64,000 bases of DNA, from positions 107,261 through 171,260 of the forward strand of contig DYMB01000001.1 in the NCBI GenBank assembly GCA_020721805.1. The letters are read 5' to 3'. Both the position numbers and the translations under genes were made by a program. The notes under the pieces are model-generated. The model made no database searches, was not told where the DNA came from, and saw only the letters and a list, made by a program, of their open reading frames with translations. Source of the DNA: Acetofilamentum sp. (GTDB taxonomy: Bacteria; Hydrothermota; 32-111). How positions within the stretch are numbered: position 1 is the first letter of the stretch; each line of letters begins with the position of its first letter. Of the stretch, positions 7,378 to 15,388 are shown one piece after another.

Positions 7378-7545
7378 ATGGAAAAATTAAAAGATGATGT
7401 AAAAGAGAAAAAGGTTGAAGTAAAAAAAGTCAAAGTTATACCAACCGAAATCTACAGTAGAATAGTAGGATATTTCAGACCTGTGAGCAATTGGAATGAA
7501 GGAAAAAAGGAAGAGTTTAAAGAAAGGAAAGAATATAAGGTTTAA
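7378..7545 (+). CDS. Glycyl-radical domain of class III ribonucleotide reductase, encoded as a separate small protein
   Basis: A 55-codon gene starting at the ATG immediately after the nrdD stop codon. It reads MEKLKDDVKEKK... and contains YSRIVGYFRPVSNWNEGKKE, the C-terminal glycyl-radical motif of NrdD; the radical glycine is residue 31 (codon 7468-7470). An AAAGGAGA ribosome binding site at 7366-7372 is well spaced for this ATG. The frame is the same as nrdD, so the two parts are separated only by one TAA. The product presumably docks on the 702-residue subunit and receives the radical from the downstream activase. Alternatives are stop-codon readthrough or a recent nonsense mutation. Confidence 0.85.
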   Translation: MEKLKDDVKEKKVEVKKVKVIPTEIYSRIVGYFRPVSNWNEGKKEEFKERKEYKV

Positions 7546-7550
7546 ACTAA

Positions 7551-8252
7551 ATGTTACAAATAAAAGGTTTTCAGGGTATCACGTTACTTGATTACCCTGA
7601 GAGAGTATCAGCGACCATCTTCGTTGCCGGTTGTAATTTTAGATGTCCTTTCTGCCACAATTATGAACTTGTTGAAAATTTTGATCAAATACCAACCATA
7701 GAGAAAGAAAAACTTTTTACATTGATTGAAGAAAGAAAAAATTTTATCGAAGGTTTAGCCATAACTGGTGGAGAACCACTTTTATCTGATGATATATCAG
7801 ATCTTTTGATAAAGTTGAAAAACCGTTTTAATCTTCCTATAAAAGTGGATACAAATGGATACAATCCAGATCTTTTAAAGAGACTTTTAGATGAAAATTT
7901 AGTTGATTATATAGCCATGGATATAAAAACCTCTCCATCAAAATATAGCATAGGTGCAGGTATAAATCTGAATTTTAAACTGATCGAAAAGAGTGTTAAC
8001 ACATTACTTGATTCAAAGATAGATTATGAATTTCGCACGACGATGGTTCCTGAAATTGTAAACTTAGAGGATATAAGGGAGATCGGTATTCTCGTTGAGG
8101 GTGCAAAAAAATATGTTTTACAGCAGTTCAGAAATATTAAAACCTTAAACAACGATTTCACAAAAATTATTCCATATAAGCCTGAGGAGTTGAAAAAAGC
8201 AAGGGATATACTTGTCCAGTTTGTTCAAAAAGTGATTTTGATAGGTGTTTGA
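7551..8252 (+). CDS. nrdG: Anaerobic ribonucleoside-triphosphate reductase activating protein (radical SAM)
   Basis: A 233-residue radical-SAM enzyme with the [4Fe-4S] motif CNFRCPFC (Cys28, Cys32, Cys35) and GGEPLLSDD. It begins LQIKGFQGITLLDYPERVSATIF, typical of the longer NrdG2-type activases. It would cleave S-adenosylmethionine to place the glycyl radical on the RNR partner. It follows the glycyl-radical gene by five bases, so the three form one operon. The 3' end overlaps the convergent GH3-like gene by 28 bases. Confidence 0.93.
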   Translation: MLQIKGFQGITLLDYPERVSATIFVAGCNFRCPFCHNYELVENFDQIPTIEKEKLFTLIEERKNFIEGLAITGGEPLLSDDISDLLIKLKNRFNLPIKVDTNGYNPDLLKRLLDENLVDYIAMDIKTSPSKYSIGAGINLNFKLIEKSVNTLLDSKIDYEFRTTMVPEIVNLEDIREIGILVEGAKKYVLQQFRNIKTLNNDFTKIIPYKPEELKKARDILVQFVQKVILIGV

Positions 8253-9286
8253 TCAATCCTTTTAATCATATTAAAAAGATACTCTTTCTTTAACATTATT
8301 CTAAAAAGTTTTTTATCCAATTCCTCTTTTGAAATTTCATCTCTTTTTAACCATATGAAGAGTGAATCAACCATTTTTTGAAAAAGAGTGTCATCCATCA
8401 GGATAAACATATCAGCCCCATTTTTAAAAGATTCCTTTAATGTGAAAAATGGATTTTCTTGTGATTTCGAAGCTATATCATCGGTTAATACTATTATTCT
8501 ATCATTTTTTTCTTTTATAAGTGAAATTATTTTTTTTGATCTTATCGCAGGTATAGAGTCGATGAAAGGATAGATCAGATTCGATAACATCACAAAATCT
8601 GATCTATCGAAAAGTTTATAAAAGAGTTCAAGATTTTTCTTTAAAAGATTTTCATTACCCTTGTATTCTGTTATAACAAAATCTGAATTGTCAAAAGTTT
8701 CACCATAACCTGGGAAATGTTTTAAGCAGTTTAAAATCTTCATCTTTTTATGTAAAGATATATATTCCTCATAAAAATCACTTACCGAGTCAACAGATAA
8801 AGAAAATATGTTTCTGTTCTGTCTTCTCATAAGCGAGTTTGGAGTATATGAAAGATCAACCACTGGAGAAAGGTTTATATTTACATTTACAATTTTTAAA
8901 TTTATCAACATATTCTGAAGACTTTTTTCTCTATTTTTTTTATCGTGAAAAAGAATGTTTAAGGAAGGAGTTTTACTAATAAATTTTAATCTATCTACTT
9001 TTCCTCCTTCCTGATCTATTACAATGAACGGAGGAATATCAAATATATTTTTTATGTTTTGGTAAGTTTTTTTCTTTTGATAGAATGCTTTTAAAAGGTT
9101 TATAGAAGGTATGATGCCACCCGGTATATTATCTTCAAAATTCAGGTTATTTTTATAAACTATAAATAACTGTGAAACTTTTTTATCAACCGAAAGTGTA
9201 TCATAATATTTTATCAGATCACTTTTTTTAATCGTGTAAGAGTTTAAAGGAATCGTTAAAGATAGTATTATAAGAAGTATAATCAT
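8225..9286 (-). CDS. Glycoside hydrolase family 3 N-terminal domain protein (NagZ-like, altered catalytic loop)
   Basis: A 353-residue protein with a short hydrophobic N-terminus (signal peptide or anchor) and a GH3 barrel: PPFIVIDQEGGKVDRL, KHFPGYGETFDNSDF, VLTDDIASKS. GH3 beta-N-acetylhexosaminidases of the NagZ type cleave N-acetylglucosamine from peptidoglycan fragments. The putative nucleophile Asp in the LTDD segment is present, but the catalytic loop KHFPGHG...DSH reads KHFPGYG...NSD, so the Asp-His general acid/base pair is missing. It may be inactive or use another mechanism. The -10 box lies six bases before the ATG and no ribosome binding site is seen, so the message is probably leaderless. 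Confidence 0.85.
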   Translation of the reverse strand: MIILLIILSLTIPLNSYTIKKSDLIKYYDTLSVDKKVSQLFIVYKNNLNFEDNIPGGIIPSINLLKAFYQKKKTYQNIKNIFDIPPFIVIDQEGGKVDRLKFISKTPSLNILFHDKKNREKSLQNMLINLKIVNVNINLSPVVDLSYTPNSLMRRQNRNIFSLSVDSVSDFYEEYISLHKKMKILNCLKHFPGYGETFDNSDFVITEYKGNENLLKKNLELFYKLFDRSDFVMLSNLIYPFIDSIPAIRSKKIISLIKEKNDRIIVLTDDIASKSQENPFFTLKESFKNGADMFILMDDTLFQKMVDSLFIWLKRDEISKEELDKKLFRIMLKKEYLFNMIKRIDQTPIKITF

Positions 9287-9292
9287 AGAAAA

Positions 9293-9320
9293 ATTATAAA
9301 AATACAGATAAAAAAGTCAA
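9293..9320 (-). promoter_or_regulatory. Promoter giving a leaderless mRNA for the GH3-like gene
   Basis: Minus strand TTGACT (9320-9315), 16-base spacer, TATAAT (9298-9293). The ATG begins at 9286, only six bases after the -10 box, so transcription should start at or within a base of the start codon. Confidence 0.75.
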
Positions 9321-9321
9321 A

Positions 9322-12300
9322 CTATTTTAATTTAAAAATCTTTTTCGATTCCGTAAAATAAATTTCAAAAGTTTTAAGATCATTTTTTAATATTTTTCTA
9401 CCCAGTTTATCATAATATTTTATATCATTTTTAAAGAGGATTTTTCTTTGAAAAGCAGTTTTTTGTGTTAAGGTTTGAGGAAAATATTTTATAAGAAAAG
9501 AATGCTCAACTGTACCGGTATAGATATGTAGATTATCGTAAAATGCTGGAGAAAATCGTTTCACAAAAAAAGTTATTCTCTTTTCCCCGAATGGCTCTAT
9601 AAATCTCCCGCCATCGATTTTTATTGAGTCATAATAGTTCTTTGATGCGCTTATAAAGATCAAAAGAGTATTTTCGCTTTTCGATTCAATTGTGATTGAA
9701 GGGTTTAAGGATATATCATATGTGTCTCTATATGATATATTCTCAACAAAATCAAGAATATTTAAGGCATAAAAGTAATAGAGTAAATTTTGGTCAGGAT
9801 ATTTTAAATTTTTCAACAATGGAGATTGAGCAAACCTATTTTGATTGTAAACACCATAGATTTTATTCTCAAAAAGAAGGTATGGAGTTGTTGAAGTATA
9901 ATAATCCATATAACCTGATGTTGTATCATAGATCAATTCGAAATCAAAAGGTTTTAAAATAAAAGGCGTTTTTTTATAAATTGTATTTCCATCGAATGAT
10001 TCCTCTATATTAAAAAGTGATTTTATCCTTTTACCTTCCCTGTCGTATCCAAAAACATCACCACCTTCAACAAAGATTTGAACATTTTTTTGTGAAAGTT
10101 TTTCTATGAACTTTGATTCGTTTGTGGTCATCTGATATCTTTTAGGATAAACGCCATAGGAAAAAAAGTAAGAAGAGTATGGAGTAATGGTATCAAGTTG
10201 TGTAGAGTAATTTAGATCGATTTTTAAGGTATCTTTTAGAAATAAGATAAGCGAAGAGTTTTTATAGTTTTCTAAGGGATCAAAAAAGAATAGTGAGAAT
10301 TTTTTACAGGTTAAAATTTTAAGGGAAATCGTATCCTTTATAAAACCGTTTGAATATTCGATTTTTAAATAATTGGTATCATTATGAAATTTAAAAAAGT
10401 TCCAAACGATAACAGTGTCAAAATCTGCTTTCAATTCTATAGAATCATAAATTACATCGTATCCATCTTCAATAAATTTTAAATTGATAGTTTTAATAGG
10501 TGGTATATAATCTTTTGTTAAAATTATTCCCAGTTGATATTCCTGATCCTTGTATAAAATTTTTTCTTCATTAAAAATATTTGGGGAGATTTTTAATTCT
10601 AGAATGTTATTTGGAAAAATCAGGTAAAAGTTATAGCCGTTTATGGAAAGGTTTAACAAAATCTGTTTGGAACCTTTATAAGGTTTTATATAAAAGATGT
10701 GATAGGGATTTGAAAATACAGGTTGAGAGATGATATCACAATCCTCTGAATTAACAAAAATTTTCTCCGGTTGTTGATTCAATTTAATATTGACTCTTAT
10801 CAGTTCTCTCTCCTCTATGAATCCATTGTTGTTACCACTCTCATCAGAGAAGAAAAAAGTATCCATTTGTATATTTTCACTCTTTACGAAAAATGAATCT
10901 AAAAAAAGATTGCCTGACAGGTAAGATGAAACATAATAAAAAGTGTTTGGTTTAACATTTAGAAGTTTATAAAATAATTTTTGAGGAGAGTGGAAAACAA
11001 GAGTATCCACAAACGAATTTTTTGAAAAAATATTTATTCTACATTCTTTTAAAATATCTATTTCAACCATCGAATCGCTTATTTCAACTGTATCTTTTAT
11101 TGTAAAAGGTTTTGATGATGGTGTTTTTTTTATATTCAAAAAGGGTAGACCAAAAATGTTATAAGAATATATTTGCGATTTTGTGTAATCGTTGATGCCA
11201 AAGTTTTCCAAAAGATTTTTAACGGTTTTAAGATATATCAATGAAAATATTGAATCGGGCTCACTTTTTTCTATTTTGAACGCGTTATCATCCAGTTGAT
11301 CAAAAAATTTGTTCATCATATAATTGTTATACTGATAGAAGGTTTCCGATGAGGAAGAGAGAGTGATAAGCATTCTGCCATCTGAAACGAAGAGTGATTC
11401 GACAAATGATCTTTCATATGATGATATCTTTTTGTCAAAATTTCCCATAAGACAGCAAAAAAATAAAAAAATATAATTTTTTTTCAATAATAGATAGTTT
11501 ATATCGTTTAAAGAAAAGTCTGGTAAAAGCGATGAGATAGTGTTACCATGCCCTCTATAAGAGAATATAAAATTTTTATCAAGAGTGTTCAGTTGAGTTA
11601 TTGGAAAATCCCATGAATATTCCGGGGAAATTAAAGAATCGGGAAGAGGATCAAAAGTATAAGTGTATTTGGGAAAAATAGAGTTTGTTTCGCCAAAAAT
11701 GGATCCATGTAAAGCATTGTTGATAAAAAGGGAATATGTAAAATAGAGGTAATCCTCTGTTGAATCTTTGTTAGAATCATAAAATGGAGCGGTAAAAATA
11801 AATTCAAAAGAATCGTTGTTGGAAAAAAGAAAATTTTCAAGATTTGTAATATAAGAATCAAACTCTTCTTTTGTTTTTACAGGTATTCTTGAAACCATCG
11901 TTAAAGTTGTATCATAAAAAATGTTTGAATAGTAAACATCGGATGGAAAAGGGTTTAAGGTGTAAGGATTTATACTATTTCTATAAGGATTGATAATATG
12001 TTCATCCCCTATAAGAATTATATAGGAAATTTTATTCTCCTTCCTTACAGAGTCTATCAAATGTTTAATATATTCATATGAAGAATCTGAAATTTGTATT
12101 GAAATAGAGTTCAGTCCCAAGGATTGAATTAAAAAAATGAGACGATCAGGTTTTATACTATCAGGATAAAAGATTAAAACATCATTGCTTTTTTCAAAAA
12201 TATATTTTATAGAAAGACTTGTTGAGAAAACTTCAAACTTTTTTGATTCTCCTTCAAGGTTTAACTCGTAAGAATTTAAAAGAAGAAACATTATAAATGA

Positions 12301-12327
12301 AAAATAAAGGTAAATAGTTTTTTTCAT
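9322..12327 (-). CDS. Gingipain-type cysteine peptidase (family C25), secreted, with probable C-terminal sorting domain
   Basis: A 1001-residue protein with signal peptide. The C25 domain shows SYIILIGDEHIINPY, PSDVYYSNIF, MVSRIPVKTKEEFDSYI, the catalytic His260 in SYRGHGN and catalytic Cys292 in FFCCLMGNFD, matching the gingipain His/Cys dyad. Residues about 400-900 are beta-rich and probably Ig-like repeats. The end, KLGRKILKNDLKTFEIYFTE and a basic tail, resembles a type A type IX secretion sorting domain. The gene has its own promoter and a GGAGG site. Expected to be exported to the cell surface as a protease; substrate unknown. T9SS machinery genes are not in this window. Confidence 0.88.
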   Translation of the reverse strand: MKKTIYLYFSFIMFLLLNSYELNLEGESKKFEVFSTSLSIKYIFEKSNDVLIFYPDSIKPDRLIFLIQSLGLNSISIQISDSSYEYIKHLIDSVRKENKISYIILIGDEHIINPYRNSINPYTLNPFPSDVYYSNIFYDTTLTMVSRIPVKTKEEFDSYITNLENFLFSNNDSFEFIFTAPFYDSNKDSTEDYLYFTYSLFINNALHGSIFGETNSIFPKYTYTFDPLPDSLISPEYSWDFPITQLNTLDKNFIFSYRGHGNTISSLLPDFSLNDINYLLLKKNYIFLFFCCLMGNFDKKISSYERSFVESLFVSDGRMLITLSSSSETFYQYNNYMMNKFFDQLDDNAFKIEKSEPDSIFSLIYLKTVKNLLENFGINDYTKSQIYSYNIFGLPFLNIKKTPSSKPFTIKDTVEISDSMVEIDILKECRINIFSKNSFVDTLVFHSPQKLFYKLLNVKPNTFYYVSSYLSGNLFLDSFFVKSENIQMDTFFFSDESGNNNGFIEERELIRVNIKLNQQPEKIFVNSEDCDIISQPVFSNPYHIFYIKPYKGSKQILLNLSINGYNFYLIFPNNILELKISPNIFNEEKILYKDQEYQLGIILTKDYIPPIKTINLKFIEDGYDVIYDSIELKADFDTVIVWNFFKFHNDTNYLKIEYSNGFIKDTISLKILTCKKFSLFFFDPLENYKNSSLILFLKDTLKIDLNYSTQLDTITPYSSYFFSYGVYPKRYQMTTNESKFIEKLSQKNVQIFVEGGDVFGYDREGKRIKSLFNIEESFDGNTIYKKTPFILKPFDFELIYDTTSGYMDYYTSTTPYLLFENKIYGVYNQNRFAQSPLLKNLKYPDQNLLYYFYALNILDFVENISYRDTYDISLNPSITIESKSENTLLIFISASKNYYDSIKIDGGRFIEPFGEKRITFFVKRFSPAFYDNLHIYTGTVEHSFLIKYFPQTLTQKTAFQRKILFKNDIKYYDKLGRKILKNDLKTFEIYFTESKKIFKLK

Positions 12328-12349
12328 CTTTCCCTCCTTTTTTTGTAAA

Positions 12350-12377
12350 ATTATAACAAAAATTTGACAAAAGTCAA
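12350..12377 (-). promoter_or_regulatory. Promoter of the C25 peptidase gene
   Basis: Minus strand TTGACT (12377-12372), 16-base spacer, TATAAT (12355-12350), followed by a GGAGG ribosome binding site before the ATG at 12327. Confidence 0.75.
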
Positions 12378-12441
12378 TATTATATTTTTTGGTTGACTTT
12401 TTTTAAGATAGTGTAATGTCAAAAAAGAGGAGGAATTTAAT

Positions 12442-12822
12442 ATGAAAAAAATAATTATTTTATTAGTCCTGGTTTTATTTACTTTATTTTTATTTCCTCA
12501 AAACTATTTTAATGTTAAAATTTTTTTATGGGATAATGATAGAGAATTAACCTTTGAGAATCCTGATAAACCGGGAGCCCTTATAGGTTATGAGATGAAT
12601 TTCATAAAATCTTTTGAAGTTGTAGGATTTTCAGAAGATAATGGTAATTTAACTATATCATCTTTATTGCCAGATTTAAACTCTCTTACAGGATATGGTG
12701 CTCTATTTATTGTTTGTGGACCGCGATCCTATTCAGAAGAAATAATAAGTTATGAGGACCGAATAAAATTAAAAGAATATCTAAATTCTGGTGGTTGTCT
12801 TTATATTGAAGGAAAAATATAG
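12442..12822 (+). CDS. Secreted surface protein, N-terminal fragment (gene broken by a frameshift)
   Basis: A 126-codon frame with a signal peptide (MKKIIILLVLVLFTLFLFPQ) and a beginning DWxN/FIVCGPRSY-type Rossmann-like segment ending LKEYLNSGGCLYIEGKI. The stop TAG comes directly after an A5 run at 12813-12817. Adding one A would give YIEGKNIAHFLNLVDKEF and run straight into the next frame, so this and the following entry are one ~590-residue gene. A GAGGAGG site precedes the ATG, and TTGACT at 12393 is a possible -35. Function unknown; the combined protein looks like an exported surface protein. Confidence 0.7.
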   Translation: MKKIIILLVLVLFTLFLFPQNYFNVKIFLWDNDRELTFENPDKPGALIGYEMNFIKSFEVVGFSEDNGNLTISSLLPDLNSLTGYGALFIVCGPRSYSEEIISYEDRIKLKEYLNSGGCLYIEGKI

Positions 12823-12839
12823 CACATTTTCTTAATCTT

Positions 12840-14213
12840 GTGGATAAAGAATTTTTAAACTTTTATTTTAACGACTCTCTTCTGGATGATGGAGGTTCAA
12901 ATTATTCTAATATCGATACACTTTTTACCGATTCAAATTCAACCTTTTTTAACTTTTATAAATTTCTTTATCCCGCTTTAACTCCACCAGATTATTCTGT
13001 TGACCAACTGGGTAATTATTTGGGATTGGAAGAACCATACTATTATTCTTTTCTTTTATTTGATTTAAAAGAAAAACTTTATAGATCTTTGGCACCAGCA
13101 TACACTCCACCTGAAAGTAAAGGACCATATTATTTCCCTGGTAAGACCGTTATGCAAACAACAGATTTTGGAGCTTTCTCTTTTCCAGATAAACAGGGTA
13201 AATATATCTCTTCGGATACTCTAAATCTTCTTATTAGAACAGCATATTTAAGAGATATATTAAGATTCTTTTCGATAGGTCTTACACTTATAATACAGGA
13301 TGATAATCAGGTTTCAAAATCTTCAATTGAGATTAAAGAATCTTTTGATAAAAGTGGTATAGAGTATAATTATATCAGTTTAAAATCCACCGACATTTAT
13401 CCAAAATTTATTGACCTTGCAAAGTATAATTCTGTTTTTATTTTTACAGGGACACAGCAAGAAGTATTTAATTTACCTTATGATACTTTCAATTTACAGG
13501 TTTATTTAAGGTATGGTGGAAATCTTATGATCTCTGGAGAGAATTTTGCCCAATCGGTTGGTGTTGAAAAGGAAAATACTCCAGAAACGGAATTTCCATT
13601 TTTAGGTAAATATCTTTTATTGGATTATTATAACAGTTTTTATGATGATAATTATTTTATTGCTGATACCAACTCATTCTATTCTCAAAACAAATATACT
13701 AAAGAGATAATACAGACAAAATCAACCGATAAAGACCAACCAGATATTGTTATTCCATTTAAAAATGATACTTTTGTCAAGATAAATTATTACCTTAAAG
13801 GTTCAAAAGCACCTATGAGTGTTGGTGTTATGAACAATGCTCTTTCCAGTAGAACCGTCTTTTTTGGATTCCCTTTAGAATATCTTGATTTTGACAATAT
13901 GAGTAATCTGATAAATCAAACCTATTCGAAATTTTTCAACTATGATCTTGCATTTAATCTTGTAAGGTTAAATGAAGAGAATAAAAAAGAAGATTCTAAA
14001 AAAATCGAGACACATAAAAAGGTTTACTTTGTTGAAAATAAAATCGTTTTGATCAATCTTAATTCTGCTCTACTTATCGATAAAAATGGAAGAGTGATAA
14101 AAAAACTTTTTGAAGGGGTAAACGATTTGAACGGTATTATAAAAAGTGGTATATATTTTATAAAATATAAAGAAAACCTTAAAGTAAAAACAATTAAAAT
14201 TGTAAAATTCTGA
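12840..14213 (+). CDS. Secreted surface protein, C-terminal fragment with sorting-domain-like tail
   Basis: A 457-residue frame whose GTG start is only the first start-like codon after the frameshift, not a real start; coding continues upstream in this frame to about 12815. It contains a second flavodoxin/GATase-like segment (SVFIFTGTQQEVFNLP, YLRYGGNLMISGENFAQ) echoing the NSGGCLYIEG motif of the N-terminal fragment. The tail (NSALLIDKNGRVIKKLFEG ... IKSGIYFIKYKE then a basic end) closely resembles a type A type IX secretion sorting domain. Specific function not recognised. Confidence 0.7.
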   Translation: MDKEFLNFYFNDSLLDDGGSNYSNIDTLFTDSNSTFFNFYKFLYPALTPPDYSVDQLGNYLGLEEPYYYSFLLFDLKEKLYRSLAPAYTPPESKGPYYFPGKTVMQTTDFGAFSFPDKQGKYISSDTLNLLIRTAYLRDILRFFSIGLTLIIQDDNQVSKSSIEIKESFDKSGIEYNYISLKSTDIYPKFIDLAKYNSVFIFTGTQQEVFNLPYDTFNLQVYLRYGGNLMISGENFAQSVGVEKENTPETEFPFLGKYLLLDYYNSFYDDNYFIADTNSFYSQNKYTKEIIQTKSTDKDQPDIVIPFKNDTFVKINYYLKGSKAPMSVGVMNNALSSRTVFFGFPLEYLDFDNMSNLINQTYSKFFNYDLAFNLVRLNEENKKEDSKKIETHKKVYFVENKIVLINLNSALLIDKNGRVIKKLFEGVNDLNGIIKSGIYFIKYKENLKVKTIKIVKF

Positions 14214-14221
14214 AATAACTG

Positions 14222-14249
14222 TTGATTTAAAAAAAGTATATTATATAAT
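14222..14249 (+). promoter_or_regulatory. Promoter upstream of the decayed FAD oxidoreductase and DUF58 genes
   Basis: TTGATT (14222-14227), 16-base spacer, TATAAT (14244-14249). The old ATG at 14257 is seven bases further on. The promoter appears intact although the gene behind it is broken, so it may now drive the DUF58/BatA genes. Confidence 0.65.
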
Positions 14250-14256
14250 TTCCATA

Positions 14257-14541
14257 ATGGGAAAAAGGATAATCATTTGTGGTGGTCTGCAGTATTGACC
14301 TCGGCGTATCTATTTTAAAAAAATAAAAATTATGAGGTTTTTACTCTTTGAGAAATCAAAATTTTTGGGTGGAATAGCAAAGACGGTAAATTTCAATGGA
14401 AACAGAATAAATATCTGTGGTCATAGATTCTTTTTTAATGTTGGAAAATCTCCACAATTTTTAAAGTCATACAAGATTCTCTATGACACGCTTTACGGAG
14501 ATGATAGTTTAAGAGTTTTTATTGTTGATGAAAAGAGATGA
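14257..14541 (+). pseudogene. Decayed FAD/NAD(P)-binding amine-oxidoreductase fragment (UDP-galactopyranose-mutase-like)
   Basis: From the ATG at 14257 the sequence reads MGKRIIICGG, the start of a dinucleotide-binding GxGxxG motif, then breaks. Pieces in other frames give a remnant LTSAYLF and, from 14332, [20 protein letters not shown] and [12 protein letters not shown]. These are the conserved E-x(2)-LGG-x(2)-RTV and GNRIDIGGHRFF blocks of flavin amine oxidases acting in glycan or carotenoid pathways. At least two indels separate the blocks and most of the ~450-residue protein is missing after HRFFF. It ends inside the start of the DUF58 gene. Confidence 0.75.
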
Positions 14542-15388
14542 TATAGAAATATTTCAAATAGAAAACCTTTTTTTAAGATCGAGATACATATTAAAAGGTT
14601 TTTTTTCAGGTTTACATAAAGTCCCATATAAAGGTTTTTCAGCGGAATTTTCAGAATACAGGGAATACATTCAGGGTGATGATTTCAAGAGAATAGACTG
14701 GAAAATTTTTTTAAGAAGCGAAAAATTGTTTATTAGGGAAAATGAAGGAGAATCTGACGCAAATGTATATGTGTTCCTTGATTCATCCAGATCGATGTCT
14801 TTTATGAACAAGTTTGAATATGGAAAAACTCTACTATTCCTTTTTGCCATGATTTCAAAAAAACAGAACGATTCTTTTGGATACTGTCTCTACAACGATA
14901 AAAAAATAATTTTTAAAAAGCCTTCAAAAAAGAGAAATCTTCTCTACCAGATAAACAAAGATCTTTTAAACATAAAACCTGAAGGTATGACAAATGGAGG
15001 GAGTGTTCTTAAAGATATTTTACCCGATGTAAAAAGATCCTCTTTCGTTATCTTTATCACCGATTTCTGTGAAGATCTGGATTCTTTGATCAAAACGATT
15101 TCCTATTTTTCAGTTTTTAAAAATGATTCCATAATCTTTCATATCCAGAGCAAAAGAGAATATGATAGAGATAATTTTAATGGTAATTACCTGAAGGATA
15201 TGGAGAGTGAAAAAATATTTTTTCCCGATTCCGTTGAGAAAAATATAAAAATTTTAAAAGATAGAACGGATCGTATAAAAAATATTTCATATGAAAACGG
15301 AATCGATTACAACCATATATTTTTAGAGGATAGTTTTTCAAAACCTCTTTCCCTTTTCTTCTTAAGGAGAAAAAATGTATTTTTATAG
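14528..15388 (+). CDS. DUF58 domain protein
   Basis: A 286-residue cytoplasmic protein with the DUF58 signature [20 protein letters not shown] followed by [20 protein letters not shown] and a VWA-like core ([26 protein letters not shown]). DUF58 proteins usually work with a MoxR AAA ATPase and BatA/VWA membrane proteins, often in envelope stress or metal insertion. Here the MoxR position is taken by a pseudogene. I chose the ATG at 14528 over TTG codons at 14522/14525; no good ribosome binding site precedes it. It overlaps the next gene by 14 bases. Confidence 0.88.
   Translation: MKRDDIEIFQIENLFLRSRYILKGFFSGLHKVPYKGFSAEFSEYREYIQGDDFKRIDWKIFLRSEKLFIRENEGESDANVYVFLDSSRSMSFMNKFEYGKTLLFLFAMISKKQNDSFGYCLYNDKKIIFKKPSKKRNLLYQINKDLLNIKPEGMTNGGSVLKDILPDVKRSSFVIFITDFCEDLDSLIKTISYFSVFKNDSIIFHIQSKREYDRDNFNGNYLKDMESEKIFFPDSVEKNIKILKDRTDRIKNISYENGIDYNHIFLEDSFSKPLSLFFLRRKNVFL

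Noticed and set aside
12364-12377. Palindrome TTGACAAAAGTCAA as an operator
   Set aside because: One half is the -35 box of the C25 gene; the other half lacks a properly spaced -10, and no regulator is evident.
12813-12822. Programmed -1 frameshift site
   Set aside because: A5 is short, no clear X-XXY-YYZ heptamer or downstream pseudoknot was seen; an indel is simpler.
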